NCBI RefSeq assembly: GCF_021018805.1
Contig: NC_086251.1
Location: forward strand, 46,818,767-46,882,766
Direction of reading: 5' to 3'
DNA length: 64,000 nucleotides
Origin: Prinia subflava
Lineage: Eukaryota > Chordata > Aves > Passeriformes > Cisticolidae
Of this stretch, positions 36,601 through 57,975 are shown piece after piece. The translations under genes and the position numbers were made by a program. Below the pieces are notes generated by a model that saw only the letters and a list, made by a program, of their open reading frames with translations, was not told where the DNA came from and made no database searches. Within the stretch, counting starts at the first letter, position 1. Each line of letters starts with the position of its first letter.

Positions 36601-39600
36601 AGCATCAGGGAATATAGTTCTTATACATGTATCTATCAGTGAAAAAACCAAGACCTTCATATGCTTGATAACGTTATGTAAAAATATGTAATACTTAGCA
36701 AACACACAATACATAAATATCCTTGCCTTTTCTGCATTTGATTCTTGAAAAATAGTGGATACAATTTGGCATTTATCTGTAAAAACACTAATGGTAACAA
36801 AACACAGAAAAATGGAGCAAGTAAATTGTTTATACCATGATTCATCCGATGTTTACCTTTCTATGAAACTGGCAATTGCAAAAACTGAGAAGGAAAATCC
36901 TGTTTTCACATATTCCACTGTCTCTAGAGAACTCTTCATAGGACTATGAAGAAAGGTTGGGGGTTTTAAGACTGTGTGGAAAAGTTTTGGGGTTTTTTTT
37001 TCACTTATTTTACATTGCAAGTGTTAAAAAAAAGTAGGGAAAAAACCTTTGGTTTAAAAGAATTGTTTTATGATGTTTAATCTGCAAGATATACAAGTGA
37101 CACTGTATATCTGGATGCAGGTCTGTAATTCCCAGATTTCCAAGTCTTTTTAAGACAGGATCTTGAAGGTTCCCAACTCAAACGATGCTAAGTTTAAAAC
37201 ATGAAACTTTCCAAATTATTGGATCTCGAGGATGCCATTTTACATAGGTACATGAAAAAGGACTCACTAATTTAATTACAAAGTGTAAATAATTTAGTTC
37301 TAACTAATGGTTAAATTAGTTTCATGTAAACATCTAAAACTTTACAAGACAACAGGCACTCAACAGAGGTAACATATTCAATTACATAGATGGCTTTCTA
37401 ACACTAAATGCTCAGTGAAAATCCATAATTGTATGTGATTATTGATCACACCAGTGGGAATGGGGCAATGTAAATAAAATCACAAGCATATAAAAGACTG
37501 AGGAATCTGGGGTTTTTTTAAATCTCTTTCAGAAAAGAAACAGTTACCTTCAGGAATATGTATGTACCCATTTAAAATGGAATTTTAAATGTTAACATGA
37601 AAGCAACTTTTATTGTCACCTCTTGTAAAAATAAATTCTGTTCTAGCTTTTTATTTCAATGGAGTTCCACCCACTTATTTGCAATCTTAATGATGCTTAT
37701 AGTTTATAAAGATACTTGCTTAGGTTTTCACAGCTTCCAATGGCATTTAGAATCATTAATTTTTGTGGAAATAGGACTCCCAAAAAAACACTGCCCATAT
37801 GAAGAGAATTTTGTACAGTATAAAAATTTGATATACCAACAGAATTCCAGTTGACTTGAAAAACAGTACAACAAATTTAGTTTAGGTAGCTCACACACAT
37901 GACTGGCAATATTATACCCATGAAAACAAATCATTAATTTTTTCCAGTTGCACAGATGTTGCATGCACATATATACTTGATTTTGGCTTCTTGTACTTCT
38001 AACTTACTGTAAACTGGTCATATATGCTTATTGCGATACTATCAGCCTCCCAGCTGTGCATTAAATGATATGACAAACTTCTGTCCATCTGTTCTCACAT
38101 CCATTCTCTCAGGACAGATGTCTGTGGACTATTTTAATTTATTTTTCAGGGTTTTTTAATTTAGGTAAATATAACAAAAGGAAACAGTTGATACGTGTGA
38201 GGCCATGTTCTTCGGTGCTCCCGTTAACAAACAGCCAAAGCTGAAAGCACACCTTGTATGTAAGTAGTAAGGTTTTTTATTTTGTCAGGTTCTCAACAGA
38301 ATTCCTCCTTATATCTTAGGCTGCTCCCAAGGAATGGACATGTTAAGTCTCTGCTGAAACAAAGACCAACTGTAAGGCTGTAATCTTACCTTCACAGCAA
38401 GGCAAAACCTAGGAATGTAAGGTAGAATGGTTCCAAGTCTTCCACTGCAACCATTTTATTTATTTTATAAAGAAACCTATGAAATAATCTTTTCCTACTA
38501 TTGCAGTTGCAACTCAAGTCAACAACAGCATGCTTAGAGAGTAAAGTAATTTAGAACAGTAAATTTATCGAGTCAAAATTCATTTTAATAGCTATTGCAT
38601 AGCCCTTTGTTCATAGAAAAGCTCCATGTCAATGGGATGGCCAAGTTCTCTGGTGTCAGGCACAAACACTAAGTAATTCCATGGCCCAGTCCAGCTCCCA
38701 CTGAGATTCAGGAGATTTTGAATGAGGCTGTAGAAGATCCTGGCAAATCATTTGACATTGTATATCATTGGAATGACAGGGGCATTTCTTGCCTGGCCAC
38801 AACTGAATGTAAATTTTAAGAGAACAAAGAATACTGATCAAGGTCTAGCTGTACGATGGAGTGAAAGCAAATTTACAAGGAGCAGGGAGATGCCAATTTA
38901 GATGATCTTTTATTTGCTTAAATAAGCAGCAAAAGATTAGTATTCGGTTTTGTTTACATTTATCGTTGCCATATGTCAAATTAGGAAAAAAAAATCCCCT
39001 TAGTCAGAATGGTATTTTGGAACATGAGCTGTGAAATATTTTCAAATACAGAATGATGCAATTTAAATAGAAACTACTGCAGAACTCAACTGTGGCACCT
39101 TACTTATCATCCTGATTTTTATTTTTTTAATAAAGCAAGATAACTAAATTGCAAACTACTTGAAAAGTAACTTGATTTCCAAATTTCATTTTAAATATAA
39201 ATGAATGATAAACATGAACCATCAAGAGTTAGGAAAAGTAGACACAAAAGGTTAAAGAAAAAAAAAGAAATACGAATAAATGCCCAGTGATCCTTCTACT
39301 CAAAGGCCCTGTTAATCTTTGGCAACATCCATTGAAAGTTACTGAGTGGCTTTCTACTTCACATTTCCAAGTTTCATCATGTATGTCCAAATGCTGTAAT
39401 GCTGATAGTTTGTAAGAGAATCTACATACATTTTAATTACTTGTCTTATAGCCTCTCCTCAACAGATAAATCTAATCCCTTCACTTTTTAACAAGTGAAG
39501 GTTTTGATCAATGGAAGAACATATTACAAGTGCTCAAAATTAACTTTAAGGAGATTGAAATAAAGCACCCACATTCTAAACTGTCACGTTTAAGTGTTGG

Positions 39601-40974
39601 TAAGATTATTCTTCTGATAATACCTTTTCTTTGCAAGATAATTTATTAATTATTTAATAAATTTATTTAACAAATAATAAATTATTTAAATTTATTAGCC
39701 CAGTATTTATGTTCAATTCAGTGTTTCAACAATGAGATCTTCACCTGTGTAAGACCAGCACAATAAGCTGAACAATTTGTACATGAACATTGTTCTTCAC
39801 ATAGCCCTGTGAGTCTCAGAGAGTTCCAAGATTCACTTATCGAAGCAAACACTCTTGTGGATAAGCTTGGATAAGCTTACACCAATCACACATTGCGCCA
39901 TACTTTCCATAAAGAAATTAAACTAGGAAAGTAAGAGCCTAAAATTGCTGGTCTGGTTTGAAAATGAAAGATTTGTATGTTCTACCTCAGGGAAAAAAAA
40001 AGAAAAAAAAAGCATCACTGTTTGGTAATAAAAAAAAAGGCGTATTAAAAATTGGAGGCTGGGCATTCCACATCTAACATGGAAGCTCTCTATAAACCTA
40101 CCATTTGCAGACCAGCCAGCTGCAAATTGGTTTTCTGACACCATTTCAAACAGTAGTTGCTATACAAATGTTAGAATGGTTTGGGAACCAAACTATGACA
40201 CATTAAATGTGCTATCTTGTTTGCTGAGAAGTCCCTCTGCATTGCAAACAGGTAATTGTTGAGCTTGCCAACCTATCACTGTGTTCCAGAAAGGCAAGCA
40301 AATAAATTCTAACTTCAGTGGCAAAGCTATTGAAACTGTTAAAATAAACAGAACCAAACTGATTTTGTCTTTATCTCAAACACTGAAAGTACACGTGATT
40401 TTTCAAAAACATAATAGACAAATGAATTTCAAAAGATTTAGTGCTATATTGCAAGCAGATTTATCAGAATTATGACCACACTGGAAATACTGCAAGCCTC
40501 ACAATCCAGAAAGAGGCCCAATCTAAAACCTTCAACTAAAAATGTCTCAAACTACAACAAATCTCAAAATCTAAGGGAACCTGTCAAGAATGGAACCAAA
40601 ATCCTAGACTCCAAAGTGGGTCCATTTTTGTGCTTCCGTGCCTGTTAAAAGAGGTAACAGTGTGAATACTACAATATTTTTTTGCTTATTACCAGTGTGG
40701 ACAAAGTCCTCAGAGCTGACAGGGAAGAAATGAAGAAAACACTTTGACATCGGGACATGCTTTTGCTGCCTCTCAACTGCAGGCTTCTGAAGAGGCTCAA
40801 GTGACACCTCAGTTGTAGACCATCCGATTCTGGACTGAATTTCGCCGTCGCTTGGAGTTTGGTACTTGACAAAAGCCCTATGATTATTAAAAAGGCAGCT
40901 GTGCTCGCTTCAACATTTTAGCTTTATAGTCGCTGTCACACACGCCTTGTCACCGAAAAAAAAAAAGTCCTTTA
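33691..40974. other. Intergenic DNA upstream of CALM1
   Basis: AT-rich sequence without recognised genes. Small features: AT-rich palindromic stretch near 39,635-39,695 and a tandem GGATAAGCTT pair near 39,860-39,880. Short open frames show no domain. Confidence 0.7.
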
Positions 40975-41392
40975 TTAACGCTTCCCCCGTCCCCGCGCCA
41001 TCATCCTCTCCCAGGTGCCGCTCCGGGCTCCCCGGGGGAGCGCAGGCCCGCCTCGCCGGCGGGAATGCTGTCTAGAAAATAAAAAACAAAGCACCAGCCT
41101 GGCCGAGACGCCCTCGCTCCGGGGCTTCCAGCCTGGAGAGCGGCAGGGACCCGGCAGCGAGACAGCTCCCCGCGGGCTGAGCCGGCAGCAGCCCCCAACA
41201 GAGAAGAGCCACGGCCGAGCCCGGGCCGCCCTCGCCCCTCTGGGGGCGCTCGGCCGCGGGAGCGGGAGCGGCCCCGCCGGGGGAGGGGCCGGGCCGCCGA
41301 GGGGGCAGGGCCGCCCGCCGCAGTCACCTCGCACATACCGCGCCGGGAGGAGGGAAAAGGGCCCCGCTCCGGCGGAGGGATACAGCCCCACG

Positions 41393-41398
41393 TATATA
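41393..41398 (+). promoter_or_regulatory. CALM1 TATA box
   Basis: TATATA in CCACGTATATAGCGGGCGG. The expected transcription start is about 41,420-41,430, giving a 5' UTR of roughly 95-105 bases. Confidence 0.75.
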
Positions 41399-41522
41399 GC
41401 GGGCGGCGCAGGCTCACAGCCCCAGCACTCTGTGAGCCGCGCCGGGAGGAGGCAGCAGCCGCCGCCGCCGCTCGTGGTCGCGCAGTTCGTGCAGCCGCCG
41501 CCGGGCCCGCCGCCGCCGCGCC

Positions 41523-49627
<8,105 letters not shown>

Positions 49628-50690
49628 AGAGACCTCCTTTACACCTTTTTTCCTCTAGAAGAATCAAATTGAATCTTTTACTTACCTCTTGCAAAAAAAA
49701 ATGTTCATTTATTCATTCTGTTTCTGTATAGCAAAACTGAATGTCAAATTACCTTCTGTCCACAAACTGCATGTAATGGTTGGTGGTCCTGTCCCTAAAA
49801 GATAAAGTTAAACATCAGTTTTACAATATAAATAATTGTACTACCTTGAAAATAAAAAAAAAAAGGAAGCACTTAGTGAACTCAAAAGTTCCATTTGCTA
49901 ATGACTATTACACTGTTTGGGCTGGCCAGTTTTTCATGCATGCAGCTTGACAATTGAGCACAGTCAGACATGTGTATTAAAAGGAAAAAAAAACCTAAAG
50001 GATCCACTCTCTTGTTCAACAGTGGATTCTAAGTTCAATTTGTAGTATAAATTGTCATAGCTGGTTTACTTTAAAATTGGTTTATACCTCAGGATGGTAT
50101 GCAGCAAAATGGTTGAAGGATGCAAAACTTAAGGAAAACGCCCTAAAGGTTGAATGGTTCTCCTGTACGTAGCAGTGTGCTCCAAAAATAGGATGATCTT
50201 AACTATGGATGACATGTCTGTGTTAAAATACTGGTTTAACATTGTCTGCATTGCACTATAGTGAAACGGGTGTCAGGCTGTTACCGTTCACAAAATTTTT
50301 AAAAGAAACCTTCACCAAGGGAGCATCTTTGGACTCTCATATTTTTAAAACCTTCTGTACCATGACTTGGAGCTGGCGGAGTAGCCTGTGGACTTCAGCA
50401 CAACTATCAACATTGCTGTTCAAGATATTACAATTTATGTCCATTCCAAGTTGTAAATGCTAGTCTTTTTTTTCCAATAAAAGACCATTAACTTAAAGGT
50501 GGTGTTAAATGCTTTGTAAAGTTAAAATATATATATATAATTGAGATAATAAACCAAAAAAGCAGTAGGAAGGAAGTGTTTCTATGAATGACTTGCTGCT
50601 AAATTATAATGCACATGTATGCAATAAGTTATCCCCTATCTTTTCAAGATGGCAAGAACTGACCTCCTGTAACCCAAGACCTTTGCTATA

Positions 50691-50696
50691 AATAAA
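50691..50696 (+). terminator. Candidate proximal CALM1 poly(A) signal
   Basis: AATAAA in CTATAAATAAATGAACTTG, followed by a GT-rich stretch (TTGTGCTTGCCTTT). The hexamers at 50476 and 50548 just upstream are alternatives. Confidence 0.5.
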
Positions 50697-52361
50697 TGAA
50701 CTTGTGCTTGCCTTTCATATTACGACAATGTTAATTTAGTTGGTCTCAAAGTCGTGTAATGCTGACTCGTCAACTATCAGCACAGAAGTAACACCTCATT
50801 TCACTACAGTGGAGAGCTCTGAGCATGCATGTCAGTACTGGGGAAACATGTATAGGTTGCTTATGTTTTTTTGACAGGTTATAAAAACTAGTTGGAGAAT
50901 TTAAACAGCATGGACTTCATCGATATCTGTGATTCTCAAACATGCCAAAAATGCATTTATCTACCCGCAGAAAGAAAACAAAAGGACATTTTACAATATG
51001 TATTAAGAAAAACCAAATTAAGCCTTTTTGGAAACTGGGGCTATTATGTCTTGACTTCTCAAACACTTGCATGAATTTTGTGGGGTGGAGAAGAGGACTA
51101 GGGTTAATTTAAAAACGATCTTGTTACTTCTGCTTTGCATGCACTAGCAGTGCTTAGTCATTCCAGTTCTCTGAATCAGTGTTCTCTGATCCTTCAGCTT
51201 CCCCATGAATGAGTGGCAAAGCAGCTGTGTGCACTCTTCTTTGAAAGAAGAATGCTTCTCCTCTTTCTTTTTTCTTACTTTTTTTAAGCAGAGCCTCCAT
51301 GTGGAAGGCTTTTATGTTTGGGAGGGAGGGTCTACAGCATAATTACTGACTGTGAGTTTTTGTTTCAAAATGTAATGGGTTGCAAACCGTAATTGCTTGA
51401 TTGCATTTGGTTTTGGAGAGTATTGATACCGTCTCTAGGAAGAGATGGCAGGTCTCCATTCATCCTGTCTAACTGAGGTGCGTGTGTTAAGAACTTGGTT
51501 TGCTCAGTGAGGGGTCAAGAGACACCTCCAGAAGGCAAATGAGACTACCTGCCTTCAGTGATTTTTATTTTTTTTTTTCCCTGGGGGGTGGGGGGAGTTC
51601 TGGGTGATAAGGGACCGAGACACCTTAACCAAGTGCCTAAAAGTTAGATGGGCTGAATGTAGGCTATTTGTTGTAAAGGCTTATTACCATGGCTGTGAAT
51701 GCTGTCCTAGCAAACTGGCCTCAATGATGGGAATGTCTGACTACCATTTGAAAGTAGAGTCTTGCATAGCAGCTGCAAACTGCGACCTTAGCAGTGCTTG
51801 AGAAGGGCTGCACTGATTCTGTAGACCAGCTTTTAAAGAGAACGAACTCAAGAGACAGGCAAGGCAGGAACAATGGGTGCAGCTCTGAACTAATTACTTC
51901 TGCCTGGGTGTGCAGAGATCTTGTCTAGTAGGTAAATGCTTCTTACCATCTATCTGTCATTCACTCATGGTTGGTAGGGTAGTTCACGTAAGAACAGCTG
52001 CTTTTAGCTTACTCAGTGTGCTCTGTGCTTGCTAGCAGAGACCTCATCCTGCAAGAGGTTCTTGGCTTGATTAGAAATTGTCTGGCAGTGTGCAGTGTTG
52101 GTATGCCCTGTAACTGAATCTGCCTGGAGGTATCTAATTATTAACTGACTTCAGTACCACATCAACCTCGAGTAAATGTATCCTCTGTACAGGACTTAAG
52201 CTCTGTTCCCTTCTGCATAGTGAATAACTAGAAAAATGAAATGGTGTCATCAAGGTCTTTTTTATTTTTTTTAAATTTTTTTTTCCTGTGAGTGTGTGTG
52301 TGTGGCTTTGGCTTTTTCCAAATGTGAAAGTGTGGGCTGGATACACTTGGTGCATGGCTTA

Positions 52362-52485
52362 GAAACATGGGACTGGAAAGAACTTCCTGGGTCATCAGAT
52401 CCAGTCCCCTGCTATTGCAGGCAACCGTGTCATATTATCCTTTTAATAAACTGATCAAGCTTAAACACCTGCTTGTAAGTGGCTT
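52362..52485 (-). mobile_element. Ancient CR1-type fragment in CALM1 3' region
   Basis: GGGACTGGAAAGAACTTCC, then a CATCAGATCCAGTCCCCTG segment and a block near TAATAAACTGATCAAGC, resemble the reverse complement of the 3' end of old amniote CR1-like elements. About 120 bases survive. An AATAAA (52445-52450) lies inside it. Confidence 0.6.
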
Positions 52486-52938
52486 GTTTTCATGGAAGTT
52501 CTGTAACTCATGTTGCTCTCAACTGATGCAAATAATATATGAAATATGAAGTTAATCAAAGGGTCCTCCAGCTTAGCTTTAGGTTTATCATTACATTTAT
52601 TTAACTGACTTTCTTGAACCTGTTATTATTTGCACAACACTCAGGAAAGTGTTGAGTCTTTACCCCCTCTTGCTATGAATAAGAGTTGGTGTGCTTGCTT
52701 ATTTTTTTTAATGGAAAAGATGGATGTCTGGCTTGTTGAAACCTGTTAGATTTGTTAATTGTCAAGGCAAGAAACAATTGAGTTACTTGTATTTGATACA
52801 TAAATTTAAGGCTAGAGTATACATAACCATTTTTAAAACACATCAACTTGCAGTGTAGTTTTATATTTAATACTGAAATTGTACTGCTAAAGTTTAAACT
52901 GCTGTTAATCATATTCCTCTTCTGATCATAATGAAAAA

Positions 52939-52944
52939 ATAAAG
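52939..52944 (+). terminator. Candidate distal CALM1 poly(A) signal
   Basis: AATAAA in GAAAAAATAAAGGG, with G/T-rich DNA about 80-120 bases downstream (near 53,020-53,080). It would give a 3' UTR of about 3.3 kb, consistent with the long CALM1 mRNA known in mammals. Confidence 0.5.
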
Positions 52945-52960
52945 GGTAAGAAAATGCTTA

Positions 52961-55900
52961 ACATAGATTATTCATTATCATGCTTATTTTATTAATATTT
53001 CAGACATTGAAATATCTCTAGGTATGGGGCGTTTGTTCTGTTTGCTGGGGTGGGCTGGAGTGAGGGGTGGGGAGGGTTACTGATGTAGAACATTCTTAAA
53101 CCCCAACCATTTGTCACACTTGCACAGGTTCAGAAGCACAGACACAAAAAACTCTTCAGGAAACCTTCCAGACCCTATAACTTACTGCTGCCTTAGCTGC
53201 ACATGTGGGTGTGGGCAGGGGACAGTGCTGTGGCTGCCAGTCCCTGCTGTGCCCTGCCCCGGGCACTGGAGCGGGGTGAGGCTGTCCCGGGCCCTGGATG
53301 GCAGCACGGGCATGATGTCAATGCAGATTCTTGTTCCCACATGACAACATCCTACACTAAAACCACAGTCTTGGGGTTTAGAAACACCAGAGTTAATACA
53401 GCTTGCTTTTCACCCTGCCATGAAACTAACTGGAACACTTGTTTTGCTGCAATCCAGTTAGGGTTTGGGTACTTTTATAGTTTTGCTCTGATTTGGGTTT
53501 TTTTGGTTTGGTCACTTTGTTTGTTCATGGGGGGTGGGGGGGTGGGGTGGGCGGTGTTTGGTTGTTTTGGGTTATGATGCTTTATTGTTGTTGGGGATTT
53601 TTTTTCAATTTACTAAGTGAAATCTGACATTGGACTGTGGTAAAACCACAGCATGTTCTTCTGATACACAAACATACAACTGTCAAGTGAACATAGGCAG
53701 TGAAGGCTGATGCCCTGGTTACCTGACTGACATTTAGGAAACCAAACATTTTCAAGTAGAGTGGGTGGCTCTTTAGAATCAGCAAGACAAACATATCAAG
53801 TTTGTGGGGGGATTTTTTCAGAACAGCATTGCAATTCCAAAATATTACTGATGTCGGGTTTGGGCTTTTTTTAAATCCAAATACAAGATTGTGAAGTAAT
53901 GAATTGCATGATGAATTGTGTAAAGAACTGGGGTTCCAAAGATTCTTGATGTTGTTGGCTACAGAAACTTTGCATGATGGCGCAAGTACTTAGCATATTT
54001 TATATTTTCTAAGAACACCTATCAGTGAGTATCCTAGGATATTTGAAAGAGTTGGTAATTTCTTTAATAGTAATAAATCAGGTTTTGAACTGAAGTGAAT
54101 AATTATCCAAATAAATGGCAGACCTACTGATTAGGTAGGCTCCAAGAAAACCTCCTACAGTCTCGTACAGTCCAGCAGTAAATGAGTGTGTTGCTCTCTA
54201 TCTGACTGATGACTGTAACCAGGCACAGGGCACAGCAGAGCCCTTTTGGCCCTCAAACTATTAAACTCCGGGAAAAAAAAAAAACCAAAACAAAACCTGC
54301 AAACATTTAATACAAAAAGTAGTAGTATTGTAGGATGGGGTTAAACTTCTCCCGCATCCCTGTGGAGACCAGCACCATGTACAAAGCTGAGAAGCAAAGC
54401 TGAGAAGCAGGTGTCCCAGCAGTACCACCAGTGACCCTGAAAAAGAGGTTGCAAGTTGTCCTTTCCAGCATCCCTGTAGGTGAGCGACAAAGCAGATCTG
54501 CCTGGCAGTGGATACCACAGCCTCGTTTGTGATGTCTTCTTGTTTTGATCTTTCAGAGAGAAGTTTCATTGACTGGGAAATCTTGCACAGATCTCCTCTG
54601 AAGAGCTGCTTTCATTTCAGTTGCCTTAGAAGTCAGCATCCACAGAAATACTGAAAGAATTATTCATAGTGCAGCCTTTTCCTGACAAAAACAACTAAAA
54701 TAGTGGTTGAAGTACAATATGAAAACTGCCCTAATCCTCTAGAAATTAATAAAAATTATTTCTGAGTATTATTAATTTCTAGATCTCTAAAGATGATATA
54801 TTTCAAGACCGGATTCCCCAACAAATGTCATGCTTGCCCGAAAATTTGCAGCATTTAAATGAACAAAATATTTGAATAGGAACCAACTGAACCAACTGGA
54901 GCAGAGAAATCCATAAAAAGGCATTGAAAAGCATTCCCCATTTTACTAGCTTTCAGTGGGATTGGCAATAATAATGTTGTCACTGTAGCAAGTATTCTGA
55001 AAAAGGGTACGGTGTAAGAATTGGATGGAGGGAGAGTAAAAAGAATACCTGTGCATGGGACTGCTTTGTTGTCTTGTCCTGCAGAGTATTTGTTGTCCAT
55101 AAGGCTGTAAATATTTACTTGTGGGCTCCCTGGTTTTTTTAGCAGTGGTGCTGTTACTTCATTTGTCCAGCTTTCCTGGCTCCCCACAGCTCCCCCCTTC
55201 TCCATGCCAACTTTGCATTTACCTGAAAATATACAACCTGGAAAAGATGTCAGCCTGCTGCTGTTCAGAACTTGCTAAATGTGCTCTGCTTATTCTCAGC
55301 TTTTTAAAAAAATATATCTAAAAGAATAATTTCCTCCAGACATTCTGTTAGGAGACAAATTACAACAACGATTTCATAAAAATTTTACTGACTATCTTGT
55401 GAAGTGAAATTTTAGCCCACAGTATTTAGCTGTCTAGGAATCTCTGTGGAACACCAACAAAATTAGTTTCTCAAGGCTTTTGACAAAATTTGATGGATAT
55501 TTCCTAATAATTAACTTGTTCCTTTAGATATTAATAAATAAAAATTCCTACACAAATATATCAGACAGTCAGTGTGTGTGGTGCTGTCCAACTCAATTAA
55601 AGACAACTAGATTCAATCAGTAAATTCAGTAAGTAAAACATCTTTAGTATCAAAGAAGATATCTTGCACTATACAAAAGCTAGCTAAAGAGTGAAAATAG
55701 CCTTGCTGATTTATTTTCCATCAGATTAATTTATAGAGGAAGGTAATTTGATAAGTAGCTCACGTTATAATTCTTTTCTGTATTAAACACTTGCACACAT
55801 GGAACATACTGTTGGAGAAAAATGATTTTAGGGCTACAAAATGAAATAGTGAAAATATTTTAAAAAATCCCAGACAACTGAGGTTATCCATGAAACTCAA

Positions 55901-57272
55901 GACTGGCCTATTGCAAATGTGATTGCAAAACATCCTGACACTGTTATCTCATTCTGTACTGCCCTCAGCCTCTTTCCATCGGTGTATTAAACATTTCATT
56001 GCAACTTTCCTTTTGAATGCAGCATTCTGTCCATACCCTAGTCACTACCCACTACCCAGCTCTTGCTCCAAAGCCAGAATACCATTTTCCTATGGCACTT
56101 AGGTGTCTGAGAGCTTCACAAGTACTACATTCTTTTAAGGACACAAAGTGAATTGAGGACATGCTTTATCCTCACCAAACAAAAGGAGCCGAGGTTCACT
56201 GAAGTCTAAAGCAGTATTTCTGAGGGAATTTCTGAGAGTTCAATCTGAGTCATTTTCATTTGTCAGAATCATGAGCAGGCCTTATGTGCGGTACAAAGAC
56301 ACCTTGTCAGTAAGAGAATCTTTCAAGTCTGAAAACCATTCTAAGCCTCTGGGTCAGGCTGTTGCTGCCTGATGTTCTTGGAAGAGGCGATTTCCTGCAG
56401 ACAGCTGAGTCTGAGAGGTTGATCCCACCCCACACAGGGCTCCATGCAGAGACCAAGAGCTCTTGTTTTCCAGAGCAGCCATGGCCTGCATTGCCTGGCA
56501 GGTCACCTTCCTTCTTGCAGCCCCCATATCACCCACTGTACATTGCCTTGTTTATGCAAAAGAAGAAAAGACATCAACTATGCAGCACATCTTTCATTGC
56601 ACCACACCAACTCATGCCCAGAGCAGCAGCGGAGAGAACAAACTGAAGAAAACAGTGATTTCATGCTAGCACCACAAAATAGGGGGGTGCTGGTGGTGGT
56701 GATGGTTTGTGAAAGGAGAATAGGGGAATTAAAGTGGCAAACCCCCTCAATTGCAGCATTTGGTGCTTTCCTTGTACTTTTGTTACTGTTTCAATCCTGT
56801 AATTTACTACCACAAAAGGGAAAGCAGAACTACACCTCCAGCACAGGAAACTCGGTTGTGTGGCATCATGGTGACACCCCAGTGAGTCATCATCTGAGCT
56901 GCTGCCATTGGGTTCTGCACAGACCTCTGTGACTTCTTGAGGTAGCAGAGGAACAGCAGGCAAAGCTCTTCCACTTCCTCAGCCAACCCAACACGGGGAG
57001 GGAGCGCTTTGCCCACAGATTTGCAGAGGAGAGGTGGATTCAGGACTGTGGGATCAACTCAGGGCTCTGCAGGAGGCTGTGCTTTAATGGTCCTAAGCTT
57101 TTCCACCCATCCCCTGTAACCATGACCCCACACCTTATGTCCTTTTCTGGTGCTGCCTGATCCCTTCTGCTCCATTTTATTTTCTACCCATGTCAGACCC
57201 AGGTTGTGCTTCTCAGACTTTTCTAGGTTTCTTTGTCCCACAGTCCTTGCTCCTTTTTAATTTCTGCACTCA
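52961..57272. other. Intergenic DNA downstream of CALM1
   Basis: No recognised gene. Contains a G-rich tract at 53,529-53,553 and a mildly GC-rich segment at 53,200-53,300. Open frames such as 54,261-54,569 and 54,855-55,205 (minus) show no domain. Confidence 0.7.
53529..53553 (+). other. G-quadruplex-type G-tract
   Basis: Four G runs (6, 7, 4 and 3 G) separated by single T bases: a strong G4 motif on the plus strand, about 0.6 kb past the distal CALM1 hexamer. Confidence 0.6.
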
Positions 57273-57975
57273 TGGGCTAACCCCAGTTGGGAACTCAGCC
57301 CCACCAGCCACTGGCTTGCTCCCCTCCCAAGTGGGATGAGGAATGAAATAAAATCGTGGGTTGAGACATAGAGAATTCGATCAGGAAAGATCATGCATGT
57401 GCACAAATAAAACAAAATGAGAAATTAATTCACTACTCCCTATGGGGAGGCAGGTGTTGAGCCATCCCTAGGAAAGTAGGGCTCCATCCCACATAGTGAT
57501 TATTTGAGAAAACAAACACAATAACTCTAACAACATCCCCCCTTCCTTCTTCTTCCCCCAGCTTTTATTGCTGAGCATGATGCCATATGGTATGGAATAT
57601 CATAGAACAGTTTGGGTTGGAAGAGACCTAAAAGTTCCAACCCCTCTTCCACTAGAATGGGTTGCTCAATGCCCCATCCAGCCTGGCCTTGAACACTGCC
57701 AGGGATGAGGCATCCCCAGTTCTTCTGGGCGGTTCCCTTTGGACAGTTGAAGTTGGCTCTCCTGGCTATATTCCCTCGCAGTCTCTCTGCATCCCCAACC
57801 TGCTTGCTGGTGGGCTGGGGTGAGAGGCTGAAAAAGTCTTGATGTGCAAGCACTGCTCAGTGACAGCTAAAACATCCCTTTGTTAACAATATTTTTTTGT
57901 GTAACTAAGCCAAAACTGAGCACCACGTGAGCAACTATGAAGAAAACAAACTCTACCCCAGCCCAAACCAGTACA
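57273..57975. mobile_element. ERV-type LTR, interrupted by CR1
   Basis: Starts TGGGCTAACCCCAG and ends CCAAACCAGTACA, so TG...CA borders fit an LTR. Internal blocks (GCTGAGCATGATGCCATATG, GCAAGCACTGCTCAGTGACA, AACTATGAAGAAAAC) match an LTR family I have often seen in avian genomes; I cannot give its exact name. The flanks ACTCA and TCAGC do not match as a target-site duplication. The orientation was not settled. No internal retroviral genes are next to it, so it is probably a solo LTR. Confidence 0.65.
57601..57734 (-). mobile_element. CR1 3' fragment nested in the LTR
   Basis: CATAGAACAGTTTGGGTTGG through CCAGCCTGGCCTTGAACA and the TTCTGGGCGG segment is the reverse complement of a CR1 3' end, about 134 bases. 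The LTR text breaks at GGAATAT before it and resumes at CCCTTTGGACAG after it, so CR1 inserted after the LTR was in place. Confidence 0.85.

Larger units (their letters stand above)
49628..52960 (+). other. CALM1 3' UTR region (short and long forms)
   Basis: The sequence after the stop matches my memory of the mammalian CALM1 3' UTR (TCTAGAAGAATCAAATTGAA and the TTGGTGGTCCTGTCCC segment), so it is conserved. AATAAA hexamers at 49851, 50476, 50548, 50691, 52445 and 52939 offer ends at about 0.25, 0.87-1.1, 2.8 and 3.3 kb past the stop. Mammalian CALM1 makes short and about 4-kb mRNAs, so the hexamers at 50691 and 52939 are the most attractive (inference). A CR1 fossil lies inside at about 52,362-52,485. 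Confidence 0.7.

Noticed and set aside
38640..38730. Possible ancient interspersed repeat (CCAGCTCCCACTGAGATTCA region)
   Set aside because: The resemblance to known amniote repeats is too short to support.
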